64,000 nt of DNA from Oryzias latipes (lineage: Eukaryota > Chordata > Actinopteri > Beloniformes > Adrianichthyidae): assembly GCF_002234675.1 (NCBI RefSeq), contig NC_019859.2:248001-312000 (forward strand), read 5' to 3'. The notes beneath the pieces are model-generated. The model was not told the origin of the DNA, made no database searches, and saw only the letters and a program-made list of their open reading frames with translations. The translations under genes and the position numbers were made by a program. Of this stretch, positions 1 to 13,600 are shown piece after piece. Each line of letters begins with the position of its first letter. Position 1 is the stretch's first letter.

Positions 1-955
1 GTCTGGGTCCTAACCTTTAGATCCGGGTCTGGGTCCTAACCTTTAGATCCGGGTCTGGATCCAAAACCTTTAGATCCGGGTCTGGGTCCTAACCTTTAGA
101 TCCGGGTCTGGGTCCTAACCTTTAGATCCGGGTCTGGGTCTTAACCTTTATATCTGGGTCTGGGTCCTAACCTTTAGATCCGGGTCTGGGTCCTAACCTT
201 TAGATCCGGGTCTGGGTCCTAACCTTTAGATCCGGGTCTGGGTCCTAACCTTTAGATCCGGGTCTGGATCCAAAACCTTTAGATCCGGGTCTGGGTCCTA
301 ACCTTTAGATCCGGGTCTGGGTCTTAACCTTTAGATCCGGGTCTGGGTCCTAACCTTTAGATCCGGGTCTGGGTCCTAACCTTTAGATCCGGGTCTGGGT
401 CTTAACCTTAAGATCCGGGTCTGGGTCCTGACCTTTAGATCCGGGTCTGGGTCTTAACCTTAAGATCCGGGTCTGGGTCCTAACCTTTAGATCCGGGTCT
501 GGGTCTTAACCTTAAGATCCGGGTCTGGGTACTAACCTTTAGATCCGGGTCTGGGTCCTAACCTTTAGATCCGGGTCTGGGTCTTAACCTTTATATCTGG
601 GTCTGGGTCCTAACCTTTAGATCCGGGTCTGGGTCCTAACCTTTAGATCCGGGTCTGGGTCCTAACCTTTAGATCCGGGTCTGGGTCCTAACCTTTAGAT
701 CCGGGTCTGGGTCCTAACCTTTAGATCCGGGTCTGGATCCAAAACCTTTAGATCCGGGTCTGGGTCTTAACCTTAAGATCCGGGTCTGGGTCCTAACCTT
801 TAGATCCGGGTCTGGGTCTTAACCTTAAGATCCGGGTCTGGGTACTAACCTTTAGATCCGGGTCTGGGTCCTAACCTTTAGATCCGGGTCTGGGTCTTAA
901 CCTTTATATCTGGGTCTGGGTCCCAACCTTTAGATCCGGGTCTGGGTCCTAACCT
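1..955. repeat. 26-bp minisatellite
   Basis: About 36 tandem copies of a 26-bp unit built from GGGTCTGGGTCC followed by TAACCTTTAGATCC. Variant units recur in order: a 27-bp form with GGATCCAAAACC, a form with CTTAAGATCC, a form with GTACTAACC and a form with TATATCTGGG. The array is cut by the window edge, so its full length is unknown. No gene is seen in it. Confidence 0.95.
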
Positions 956-3789
956 TTATATCTGGTTCTGGGTTGTTTTCCTTATTCTTAGCTCAGAGTT
1001 CGTTGAACCCCATTTTCCCCGGGGGTCCCTTAAAGGAGTAAAAGAACCGAGGACCACACTGGACCTGAAGCAGAACCCGGTGGTGCAGTCGATCAGAACC
1101 CTGGGAGCTTGGACCTGGTCTTTGTCAGACGGGTCCATTTCTGGCGGTTTGGTGTCTGAAGGTTCTGAAGGAGCAGTTTGAAGCTGTGTCCTTCAGAACC
1201 TTCATGGATGGGAAAGTGTGGCCCCCACCCTAAAGGACAGGTTTTAAATCTTCCTCCACGGTGAAGTTCAGGATAAATGTCTTTTGTTTTCAGTCTCTGT
1301 GACAAATTAAAGGGATTTTATTATAATTCAGTTTTTTGTCGTCACTCAGATTGGACTTGAGGTTTTTCTGTAAACGACTTCTTCGTCTTTTACAACAAAC
1401 TCTGGAATGAAAAACGGTTTTTGTTTCTGTGGGAACGAGACCTGGACGCTCCACGCTTTGAAGGTGCGCTCTGACTGGCTGACTGCAGCAGCTCTGCGCT
1501 GTGATTGGTCCATTCTCTCTCAGGTCAAAGCGAAGTGTGGCTCGGGATGAAAAAGCTTCGTTTAGCGGATGTTTGGGATCAGAACCACAGGAAACGCCTC
1601 CAATCCTCGGTTAACCCAACAAGCTTCTTTACTTGGACACAATTGAAAAATTATGAAATGTATATTTTTATTCTTGATCCTGAAGAGCTACCAGGAAAGC
1701 GGTCTGGAGGAGGTCCATGGATGTAGGGGGGGACATGCGGGGGGTGGAGGGGTTGCTCCTCTTTGGAGACCCCTGACAGGCGAGGAACTGTTTGATTCTG
1801 TTTCAGTTCGGCACCGTTTCCATGGACTTCTTTGTATAATTTATGATGGTTTTTAAATCTGGACCCCAGGAAGAACCCCCCCCCCTGAGAAAACAGAATG
1901 GGCTTCAGACGGACGGGTTCTTCTTTGGCTCCTCTGGTGGCTTCTGTCTGAAGGTTGGAGAGGCACTAAAGCTGGACTCTACCCAACGTCTGCTGTCATT
2001 CTCCATTGTGGGTCTGCAGAACCGGACTTGGACCCACAATGGAAGGTTCTCCATACCTGTTGGTGCTGCAAACAGCAGGTCTGAAGGCAGCTGAGAACGG
2101 TTCAGAACCGCTGTGGTGTTCTTTAGGAGGTCCCTCTGAAGGGTCTTTGCACCGCAGCAGAAGCAGTAAGTCATGGTCCTGGATATGTGTCCAACCGAAG
2201 CAACACACTCAGCGTTGCCATGGATACAGAGGTTGTTCTTCTGCCACGAGTCTGAAGCAGCTCTGACGATGGAGGAATCATCTCCAGCTCCTGAAGCCTG
2301 AAGGCGAAGACCACAAACACGCCACCGAAAGGTTTGAGGTTAGGGTGACATCAACCCAGAACACGCCGGCCACCATCAGGCAGCCGAAAACCTAAAGCTG
2401 GAGCTGAAGACCAGAACCAGGAACCCTGGCAGACGGTGGACCTCATGATCTCCATGATGCAGAGACACCTTTTCTGTTGAAACCGGGTCCATGGGGCCCT
2501 GCAGCTCCATCAACGACCTTACCACCGGGAGAGGAGGCGTGGCTTCTGGGAGCACCGCCCACAGAGGCCCCGTGCTGCTTTTTTTTAAAATAGAAATAAA
2601 ATTATTACAAACTCTTGCAGACATAAACCACATAATAATGTGAGGCACAGCTCTCCACCAAAAACTAAATAGAAAATAAAAACGACATAAAATAAAAACT
2701 CAGAAAATATGTATATTTTATTCATTAAAATCTGTAAAACAGAGAAATCTCTCAGCATAAGTTCCATTTCCAGGTCATCTGGATCAGGAACTATTCTGGA
2801 GCAGATCGATGTCATCAAGAAAGATTTGAGTTCATGAGGATCAATAGAATCTGACTTCATTTTAGAAACACAACATTCAGACCATCTTTGCTCCATTTTT
2901 GGAGGAAAATGATATTTTCCTAAAATCAGGAAGATTTTCACTAAAGTTGTTGTTTCTGTGGAGAATTTACTGTTAGAGAACAGAATATGTTATTCTGGGA
3001 ATTGATGATGATTATTATGGGATGATGATCATTATTGGGTGATTATTATTATGGGATGTTGATTATTATTGGATGATGATCATTATTGGGTGATTATTAT
3101 TATGGGATGTTGATTATTATTGGATGATGATTATTATTGGATGATGATTATTATGGGATGTTGATCATTATTGGATGATGATTATTATGGGATGTTGATC
3201 ATTTTCTGAATAATCCAGAATCTTTGGATCTCCTGCCATGAACTCACGCGTGTCGTTTCCTGAGCCGTTTGCATGCAGACATTTGGAGATCCACCAGGAA
3301 ATGGTTCTGCTCACAGAGGACAGGTTCAGACGGGTCCAGGTGTAAACCCACCCGTCCCACAGGATTAATAAAGTGGATCTTGAATCCTGAGTCATGTCTG
3401 ACCTTCATCTCTGATGAAGAACTTTCTTCATGAAGCGACTGAGAACTGAGTCCAGCAGGAAGCTCGGTTCATGATCCGGATCAGAACCCTTGGAACTGAT
3501 GTTTTGGATCTGATGGAACCTGACTGACGGGTCCTGCTTGGTCTCCTGTTAGTCTGCACAGAACCAGAACATGGACCGGCTCATCACTGGTAGAAAGCAT
3601 GGCGGTGGTGGTACGATGATGTGGGTTTGTTCTCTCCATGAGTCCATCAGTGGAACATGTGGACCTCAAACGGGGCAGAACAGAACCAGACTGGTGTCAA
3701 GGAGAAGAACCGAGGAGCTCCAGAAGGAGCAAGGAGGTCCAAACACTTCCGGTTTAATACGTAGTCTGTAAAAGTTCGGAAACTCGACA
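956..3789. other. intergenic, upstream of calpain gene
   Basis: No gene recognised. All open frames here are short (below 120 codons), overlap on both strands and resemble no family I know. Apart from the low-complexity stretch near 3003-3200 the sequence is unique-looking and may hold distal regulatory DNA of the downstream calpain. Confidence 0.5.
3003..3200. repeat. imperfect GATGATTATTATTGG microsatellite
   Basis: Irregular repetition of GATGATGATTATTATTGG and TTATTATGGGATGTT words, A/T/G only. Simple-sequence repeat with no coding sense. Confidence 0.85.
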
Positions 3790-3931
3790 TGAATGCAGTT
3801 CCGTTGTGCCGGTTCGGGATCGGCGGAGGCTGCCGGAGGGCGGAGTCGCTCCTCCCTCCGAGTTGTGGGCGGAGGTCCGGGTTCAGAGCGCAGCAGCTTC
3901 CTGACAGCACCAGACCTCCAGCAGCAGAACC
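3790..3931 (+). promoter_or_regulatory. CpG-rich promoter and 5' UTR of the calpain gene
   Basis: GC- and CpG-rich DNA immediately before the start codon, continuing into exon 1. A GC box (GGGCGG) lies at 3867-3872. No TATA box is evident, as is usual for broadly expressed calpains. The transcription start is not determinable from sequence alone. Confidence 0.55.
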
Positions 3932-4168
3932 ATGTCCGGCGTCGCCTCCACCCTGGCCAAGAAGCGGGCCCTGGCCGCCGGCTTCGGAACCAACGCCAAC
4001 GCGGTTCCGTATCTGAACCAGAACTTCGAGGCGCTGCGCGCGCAGAGCCTGTCCTCCGGCCAGCTGTTCTGCGACCCGGCCTTTCCCGCCGCGCCCGAAT
4101 CTCTGGGCTTCAACGAGTTGGGCCGCAGCTCCGCCAAGACCCGCGGAGTCACCTGGAAGCGGCCCAAG
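3932..4168 (+). CDS. capn2: capn2 exon 1
   Basis: Start codon plus 79 codons, ending in KRPK before donor GTAAGA. Contains the family block [10 protein letters not shown] and the LF-DP-FP-LGF motif. This ATG is the first in a CpG-rich context and gives the length that places the active-site cysteine at residue 105. Confidence 0.95.
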
Positions 4169-7100
4169 GTAAGAACCGAACCGAGCTCAGCCAAGTTTTT
4201 GACGTGGAAGGGGCGTGGTCGCAACCCCTCCCTGCGTCCGCTTCAGCGGCTTTCGGAACTCTGTCGGTTCGGAACTCTCCAGAACCGCGAAGCTTGCAAT
4301 GCAGCTCTGCAGGTTCGGCCTAGATTCGGTTCTGAAATCTTCCTCCAGAGTCCAGAAAGAAGTTTCCGGTTTTCAGAGGATCGTTTCCAAACTTTTTCTG
4401 GAGGTTCTTCTTCTTTACCGGGACCTCATTAAGGTCCGAGGTCGGTGGACCTGTCGGTTCCGTCATAGAGTTCTGCTGTCTGAAGATCCAAAGGAGGGTC
4501 TGTTTTTTCCAGCAGAGTGGAGCTCTGTTGTCTCAACAAGCTTTGTCTGACAGAGGGTTCACTCTGAGCAGATCCGGCTGTCTGGACCGGACCCTGATCC
4601 AAAGACGACCTGAGTGGACCGTACCCCCCCCCCCCCCCCCCCCAAGCAATTGATGGTTCAATTCCCCTGGATGCTGAGTCAGGTCTGGGGGGAGCGTGGT
4701 GTCAGACACTCCCCCACCCTGCCACACAGATGGTATTCCCTTTGTTCTCAGACTGTGGTTCTGATCAGCTGCTGGAAGTCCTTCGGTCCAAACCCGGTCA
4801 AACGTAGCTGATCTCTGGTCTGGTTCCTGGGTCATCAATGGAAACGGGTCATCGCTAAATGTGAACCCGCCGCAGGCGATGCAGAACCGGACGAACCTGC
4901 CTGCAGAAGAACGTGTGTGGTTCCTTCTGCCGGTTCTGGTCAACCGGAGCTCCTAGAACCTCTTCTGTTCACCAACCGTCCAGAAAAAGCTGGAATGCAG
5001 TTCTGATTAATAATAATGATGGATTGAATTTATCTGAGCTTTTCCAGACGCTCAAAGCGCCTTCATTGTGTCCATTACTCATTCAGACTTGGTGACGGTC
5101 AGAGGGACCATCACCAAGGGACCGTAGGCGTGGCTGCCAGTTCATGCCTACGGTCCCTCTGACCGTCACCGGCATCAGTCATGCTGGGAGGCGGTAGCGT
5201 TAAGGGTCTTGGCTAACGGCCCTCACTGGGTGATGTTAATTGCTCGCCATTGATATGGTAATTGCCCCCAGTACCATTGTTTGATTGTTGGAATCAAACC
5301 CTGGATTCCTGCGTGGCAGCCCTTCACCTTACCAACCGAGCTACCCAGCCGCATCAACTTTATCACATTCATGATTGGGTCGTTTCAACAATCAAAGAAT
5401 ACACAACACACGACACCTTACAGCAGTCACACAACTTACAACAACCCTAACCACATAGGGGCTGCTGCCGTCTTTACTGGGGGGTGGATTTGTGTTTTCT
5501 GCGCCGTCATTCATGCTAACGTGGATTTCAGGAATGACGGCTACGTTTAGCTCGAACACATGCAGACGTTAGAATGTAAAGATTCATAACCTCCAGCACA
5601 GATGATTGCTGCACAGCGCTGAAGGCACCTATGATGACTTTGTTTACACCTGCATTTGCTACCAGAGAATAAAACATTATAGAGCAGTGCATTCTGGGTA
5701 AGCGTTGTCATTTAGAAAGGTCAGACAAGGAAGTTCTGTCTGGCCTCTCTGTGGGTTCATGTTTTGAAAATAGATGGTTTCAGATCCGGCTGAAGCTGTT
5801 CAGAAAAATCTCCAAAGTCATCTACTCACACCTGTTTACCTGGATCAGGTGTGTCCAGCCAATCAGAAGGTGCCAGATCTGGTTATATTGGAAAACGAGC
5901 AGGAATGCAGACCTTCCCTGGGGGAGAAATCGGGGGCCAGACAACGATTTTGAGTTTGCTGACTTCATCACAGATCTTTCTGTCTGAAATCCAAAACTCA
6001 AAGGTTTCACTCGTGTTTTCTTTTGGTGTTTTTGTTGGGCTTTGACATTCATCTGTGTGGTGTGATTGGTGATTGGTGTAGAGTGTTGGACAAATGAAAC
6101 TGATTGATTGATGTGACTCATTGTCGTTGATCAGGAGCTGGTCTCAAACCCAGAGTTCATCTTGGGCGGAGCCACCAGAACGGATATCTGCCAGGGAGCT
6201 CTGGGTAAGTTTGTCTTTGCTCTTCCTCCCAGCTGTTAGCCAAACTCAGGTGTTAGCTGTGGGCTCATGTCGGTTAGAACGTTTGAATGGAATTTGACTT
6301 AAACTCAGCATGGAAATGGGGCAAAGATAGGAGCGTGCCACCTTAATTAAGGCGGACGTGTGTGTTTCTGTGGTTGGAGGGCGGGGCAGCAGAAGCCGGA
6401 GCTGTGAGTCACGGTTGTTTGTCTGAACACCCTTCTTCCTGTTGAAGACCTAACGAGAAGCAGATGAATGTGGATCAGATGAGTTAGTGGGCGCCGCCAT
6501 GCTGAGCTCTGATTGGCTGACAGAAGGGAGTGAGACAGGAAGACATCTGTAGCATTTGTTTAAGGGCGAGACGCATTGAGTTAAACATGGGAGAGAGAAA
6601 AGCATGCCATTCAGGACACACCCACCCACCCGCACACTCAGACACACACACAGACTTGGTCATGCGTGTGTGTTGTGGTGATGACTCAGCCTGCAGGATC
6701 GCTCCTTGTGTAACTGAAAAGAGAAAAAAAAACTCAAAGAGGAGATTTGTTTCCACACTTGCCCCTGGGCGGGGCAAACTAACGTGACAGTTTTACCCAC
6801 GGGTCTAGCCGTGTCAATCAAAAACATGCGTCTGAAATTGCATTATTTGAGCTCCAATCAAACCAAAAGACAACAATAAACGTGGTTCTATCTGACTCCT
6901 AAACATGGGGGCTGATGGGAAATCCTGACTCTGAATCCGGGGGGGTTTGAGGAACTGCACTCGCTACTTCCTGGTTTGTGTCTGTGTGTGACTATATGAG
7001 TGTGTAACTGTTGTGTGTGAGTTTGTATGTGTGTGTTTTTGTTCCTGTCTGTGTGTGTTATATGTGTGTGCTAGTGACTGCATGGGTGTGTGCATTTGTG

Positions 7101-7631
7101 TACTTGTGATTGTATGGATGTGTGTGTGTTAGAATGTTACTGTCTTTGTGATTTGTGTGCATTTGCATGTGTGTGTGTGTTGTGTGTTGTGTTTTCCTGT
7201 GTTGTGTTGTGTGCTCCATGGGCTTCATCAGGGGGGGTATTCCAGAAGGCCCGTTTAAACTCCCCTGACTTTAACCCTGAACTCTGGCTGAAATCCGCCT
7301 GAACTTGTTTACTCTGGGTATGTCGGTTCCTAAAGACCGGATATGAGTTGGCGTAATTACGCTCGACTTGGTAACCCTGGGTTAATGCACGTGCACAGCA
7401 GGTACATACAGACATTCTCAATGGATCGCAGATTTCTGGAGTCACCATGGAAACGCGTGGAGAAAAAAAAAGAAAGCGGGACACTTGAGACGGAGTCTGA
7501 GATTTTAATGACGGTGTATGAAGATTATACGTCCATCAAAAAAGTAACACGGCTGCATCATCAGCAAAAAGAGTTTCTGCTTGGAGAAAAAAAACGGACA
7601 AAGTTTCTGATCTTGATCCATTTTCCTTGTG

Positions 7632-7672
<41 letters not shown>

Positions 7673-10600
7673 TAAATAAATCTCTTCTATTAGTAACAAA
7701 TTTAGTTTTTAAATTTTAGTTAAATTTATTCAACCTAATTTCTTACGTCTATAAAACTCAATAATTGTTTATACAACTCATTTTTACGTATTTATCTAAC
7801 TAAATGTCACATTACTGTATTAATCTTTTTTCCATCTTAATTACTTATATTTCTTGAACTCTCATATGTCTAAGTTTGAGCCGGCAGATATACTCATTTT
7901 TATAACGATAAAAAGGACGGGGGGAAAATGAACGGAGTGCAAAAATTCATTAAAAAACATCCCAACATTGTCATTACAACACACAGTTGCAGGGGTTCCA
8001 CATAAACTCATCATCTTCTCCTTCACTCTCACTCATGGTGCAGAGACGTAAGCATGGTAGCACAAAATAACTCGGCAAAACACAGTAAAACAGCTAAAAC
8101 AGTGAAACAACTAAACACATTTGGTCAAAAAGCCACACTTAAACCCAAATCCGTCCAGACAGGCAAAGGGAATGGTATCCCACAATTCCTAGCAGCACCA
8201 AAGTTACACCTACTTAATTGAATTAATTTGAATGAAAGGAAAATAACTGTCTGATAACTACATTTTATTTTTAAGGTGACCTAAAAAATGTTTTATCTTA
8301 ACTGAATCAAATAATGAAGTTAGATCAAAGTATAAAGTTTATCTTTCCAACATCCATATGTGGTCTTATCATCCTCTCATGGTGGAAAAAGTATTATCTG
8401 AGCTTCTTCATCCACTAAATCATCTTCAAATGGACACGCCATGCTGCTTCACCTCTCTGAAAACAAACTAACCTTCAACTAAACCTGCTCCAGACCAGGT
8501 TATGTTCAGAGCATGAGTTGCTATGGCAACTTGACATACCCTGAAACATACCTCCATTTCTGGAACCTAAAGCTGAGGTTATCAACTTCCTTAGCCTCAA
8601 AATTACCATGGGAGCTAGCAGAACCTGCTTCCTGGAAGACCCCCAAGCTCACCTGTTCCTCCCCTGGTGCTGCCATGTGGGCGGGGTTTCTGACGACTCT
8701 TACCTGCTCAGGTGACTGCTGGCTGCTGGCCGCCATCGCCTCGCTGACGCTGAACGAGTTCGTGATGGCACGCGTGGTTCCTATGGACCAGGGCTTTGGA
8801 AAAGACTACGCCGGCATCTTCCACTTCCAGGTAGGGGCTGATCTGTGTGAGGAGGGGGCCGGTCCAGGTTGGGGGCGGAGCCTGCGTTTGCTTCTCAGGT
8901 GTGATGACATCACCGCTGCATCCCTTGTCCATGTCGTTGCAGTTCTGGCAGTTTGGGGAGTGGGTGGACGTGGTCATCGACGACCGTCTGCCGGTCCGAG
9001 AGGGCAAGCTGATGTTTGTGCACTCTGCAGAGGGGAGGGAGTTCTGGAGCGCCCTGCTGGAGAAGGCCTATGCCAAGTAAGAGCGGGGGCGGGGCAGGAT
9101 GACGCGGGGGGCGGGGCAGGATGACGCGGGGGGCGGGGCAGCAACCAGCGTGGGCGTGAACTCTAATTGTTCCTGTGGATCCTGGGCGTTCTAAAGCTTC
9201 TTGTTGTTTTCAAATTGGATGTAAAGAAACTGAAGGAACCAGTCGGTCCGGTTCCTAATCGTGGTCCAGAACAGCTGGTGAAGCTCTCAAACGGGCCTGA
9301 ACTGTCCTGTGTGCAGAGTGAACGGCTGCTATGAGGCGCTGTCCGGTGGTTCCACCACTGAAGGCTTCGAGGATTTCACCGGCGGCATCGCTGAGAACTT
9401 TGACCTGAGGGAACCGCCGTCCAACCTGTTCCAGATCCTCAAGAAAGCGCTGGAGGCCGGAGCTCTGCTGGGCTGCTCCATCGATGTGAGTTCTGCCTCC
9501 GGGCCGCTCTGGACTTCCCTCAGAACTCTTGTGGAGCTCTGGACTTAAATCTTGTGTGCGGGTTTCTGCAGATCACCAGCGCCGCCGACTCTGAGGCGGT
9601 GACTCGTCAGAAGCTGGTGAAAGGCCACGCCTACTCGTTGACCGGTGCGACTGAGGTGACCCAGCCTCCTGCGGGTGTGAGGAGCTGAAGCGCCGGCGTT
9701 TGAAGCTCACTCTATGCTCCGCCTACAGGTGACCTATCGCGGCCGTCAGGAGAAGCTGGTGAGGATGAGGAACCCCTGGGGTCAGGTGGAGTGGACCGGA
9801 GCCTGGAGCGACGGGTAACCCAGCATGACACACTGAACCCCAAAAACCAGATCTGAAAAAACCAAACCCTGAGGTTGTTACCATGGTGATGCTTCCCCTG
9901 CTGGAGGAACCGTGAGCATCTGTGGGTTTGTTCTGGGGAGGGGCTCTGAGGCGGGATGCTGGACTGAAGTGGACCTCCGCCCCCCCTGCTCACAGGCTGC
10001 TGGTTTACGGCGACATTCAGTCCAGAACCTGGATGTCTTTGGAACCCAACTGCAATGTTTGTTTAGGTAAAACGTGTTCACTGCTGCAGCCAGCGGACGG
10101 CCGTGCACGTGGCTGTGCACGTGGCTGTGCATGCAGCCATGCCCCAATATAACACAGAAAATCTTCTTATGAAAGATTTTTTCTAACGGGAAGGGGGGTG
10201 GCGTTCTATGAGCTGCTGATATTTATCATCCTTTTACTAAACTACTGTTGGTGGAGGAAGAGGAGGAAGGCTAGAGAAGTAGAGAGATGAAGGAGCTCCT
10301 GTGAGTTCAGATGGACAGAGGAGAAGACTGATAGAAGCAGCTTGTAGATCATAGTGGATGGAAAAAACAGAGGAGGAGTTTGATAAGAAGGTTCTGGAGG
10401 TGAAGAAAGGGTGATGAAGAGGAGAAGGAGAAACCCTGGAGGGAGCTGGATGAGGAGATCCAGGATATGTAGAGGAGGGAGTGATGATTGGAGAGCAAGT
10501 GATGAAGACGTTTTGTGCTCCGACAGGAACGAGGAAGAACGGGGGTGGAGGACTTTCTGAAAGAACTTCATGATGTTTGTTCCATAAAAAATAGAGGAGC

Positions 10601-13600
10601 AAAGGGAGACAGGAGTGGAGGGAGGAGATCAGGAGGTTCAGGCGCTGTCATCTGAAGGAGATCAGAGACTGAAAAGTGGAAAATGCAGAGATCAGGAGGT
10701 TCTTCCAGATGATTGGACAGAGAGACTGAGAGGAAGGAACTTGGTGTTTCATCTGGAATGAAGAAGTTCAGGAGTTTAGGACGGAGCTGAAAAAGGTCAA
10801 GCGAAGGACGGATGAGTATGACAGGCTCAGACAGGAACCACTGTGGATCATGATGTTTGCAGATGACACTGTGATCTGTAGTGAGAGCAGGAAGCAGGTG
10901 GAAGCAGATCCAGAGAGGTGGAGGTTTGCTCTGAAACACGAAGAACTGTCCTCCTGGATCTATAATTCCAGACTAGAAGCATGTCTGACAGGATCAGGAG
11001 GTCTGCTCCAGAGTTTAGTTCTAAGGTTCCTCATCTGTTCTCATTTTGAAGGTCGTCAGAGTGGAACGACGTGCAGGGAGACTGTCCACACGCCAACGCT
11101 GAGGATGGCGAGTTTTGGTAGGAGTAGCTGCAGCAGATTCTGGTCCTCAAGCGAAGTCGTCCAAACGAGAGCGCCCCCTTTCTGTTCTCTGCAGGATGTC
11201 CTTCAACGAATTTCTGCGCAACTATTCCCGCGTGGAGGTGTGCACGCTCACGCCCGACACAATTGACGACGAGTCCATTAAACATTGGAGCGTCAGCAAG
11301 TTTGACGGCACCTGGAGGCGGGGCTCCACGGCCGGGGGCTGTCGGAACCACCCCTGTGTGTACCCTCTGCAGTAATGCCACTACCGCGTTGAGGAGGTTC
11401 CGCTGACGTTCCTTATGCCTCGCAGACACGTTCTGGACCAACCCGCAGTTTGTCATCAAGCTGGATGAGGAGGATGATGACCCCGATGACGGTGAGGTGG
11501 GCTGCAGCTTTGTGGTCGGTCTGATCCAGAAGAACCGCAGGAATCTGAGGAAACAGGGCGAGGACATGCACACTATTGGCTTTGCCATCTATGAGGTGAG
11601 GAGGATTCTGTTTGAGATCGGTTGGACCAGACGCAGAACTGAACTCCTCTTCGTCTGTTTGCTTTCAGCTTCCAGAGCAGGTGAGTCCAAAAGCAGCGCC
11701 GAAGGCTTTTCCATCTCAGGACACACCCACAAAGACTATCTTACCTATAAACACAGCAGATGGGCAGGTGACCAGCAGGATCTGTCAGGGTCCAAACTGA
11801 CTGAATCTGGTTCCAACTGGGGACTCTGGTTTGGTGACACGGTCAAACAGCAAACCTTCTACAGAGCAAATCCAAAAATGTAGGAGAATTGATGTTTAGG
11901 GCAACATGAGCCGTACATCTATGTGCCCATAACCAGGACTGCCCCCCTCTGACATTTAGAAACTGCTGCTAAAGATCTGGACTTGACGGGGCAGCAGCTG
12001 AATGCGTTTGAAGCAGCGCAGTCACTGAAGAACTTCCTTTATGGCAGGTTCTCTGTATGAAATCACTGAGGTTCTGACTGTTTCCCTGCAGTACCACGGC
12101 CAGAGAGAAGTCCACTTGGACAAGAACTTTTTCCTGACCCATGCTCAGAAAGCCAGGTCAGAAACGTTCATCAACCTGCGAGAGGTGAGCACCCGCTTCA
12201 AGCTCCCACCTGGAGAATACCTCATCGTACCGTCCACCTTCGACCCACACCTGAATGCAGACTTCTGCATCCGCGTCTTCTCCGAGAAGCAGGCCGAAAC
12301 CCTGTAAGAGCTGAGAGTGTGTGTGTGTGTGTGCGTGCGTGTCTGAAACACACAATGTTAGCAGCTAAAAGGGTAACATTTGTGCGGTTTTCTTTTCCGG
12401 TAGGCCCTGTGATGATCCCGTCAGCGCTGAGCTCAGTAACGTAAGGACCACTGAAGATTGTGTGTTAGCATGTGACCAGCATATCAATGCAAAAAAGATT
12501 CAAAGTATCTGTAGTTACTAACTGACTTCCTGGTTCTTTTGTTTTCAGACACAAGTTCTGTTTAAACATACTTAACTTGTTTCGACGGACACGTTCCTCT
12601 TCGTCGGAGTCGTCATCTGGTGGCTGTGCTTGATGTACATAAAAACAGTTGATTGTCACTGAGGTGGAGTCACCGGTCAGACTTTGGCTGCTGGAAGAGC
12701 AGGAAGGCCCTTCATCCCGGTTCATGGCTGCGTGGGCTCGCTTTCAGATCTGCGGTGTCTGTTTTCCCTGTCCATGATATGGTTTTCCCGCTTGCAGTGG
12801 TCTGTTATTGCTGATTTCATGAACCGGGATGAGGGGCCTCCCTGCTGTCTCACACCTGGAGCAACATCCTCCAGCAGCGAACGGGCAGCATAAGGCGGAG
12901 TCGCCTGTCAAAGTCTAAACAAAAACTCCGCCTCAGTGACAATCAACCGTTTTTATGTACACAACCACCCGATGACAACTCTGACAAAGACGCAACGCGT
13001 CCGTCAAAACATGTCAAATATTTTAAAACATGCCCTGTGTTTGAAAACAAAAGAACCAAGAAGTCAGATATGACAAGCGTGTTCGTGCTAGTAGGTGTCT
13101 TAGCATGTGGCCAGCGTGTTAGCATGTGACCAGCGTGTTAGCATGTGACCAGCGTGTTAGCATGTGACCAGCGTGTTAGCATGTGACCAGCAGGTTAGAA
13201 TGTGACCAGCAGGTTAGGATGTGACCAGCGTGTTAGCACGTGTCCAGCGTGTTAACACGTGACCAGCATGTTACCATGTGACCAGCATGTTAGAATGTCA
13301 CCAGCGTGTGAGCATGTTACCAGCGTGTTAGCATGTGACCAGCGTGTTAGCATGTGACCAGCGTGTTAGCATGTGACCAGCGTGTTAGAATGTGACCAGC
13401 AGGTTAGGATGTGACCAGCGTGTTAGCATGTGTCCAGCGTGTTAGCATGTGTCCAGCGTGTTAGCACGTGACCAGCATGTTAGAATTTCACCAGCGTGTT
13501 AGCATGTTACCAGCATGTTAGCATGTTACCAGCGTGTTAGCATGTGACCAGCGTGTTAGCACATGACCAGCAGGTTACCATGTGACCAGCGTGTTAGCAT

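Noticed and set aside
3793..4550. Frames of 111-176 codons around calpain exon 1
   Set aside because: Other frames of the CpG-rich exon and its intron; no homology, and the exon 1 frame is clear.
8513..9124. 203-codon frame over calpain exons 3 and 4
   Set aside because: Reads through the intron and changes frame; the real exons are 8712-8830 and 8943-9076.
10237..10939. Minus-strand frames of 109-123 codons rich in Pro, Ser, Leu
   Set aside because: Complement of a purine-rich decayed LINE stretch; biased composition only.
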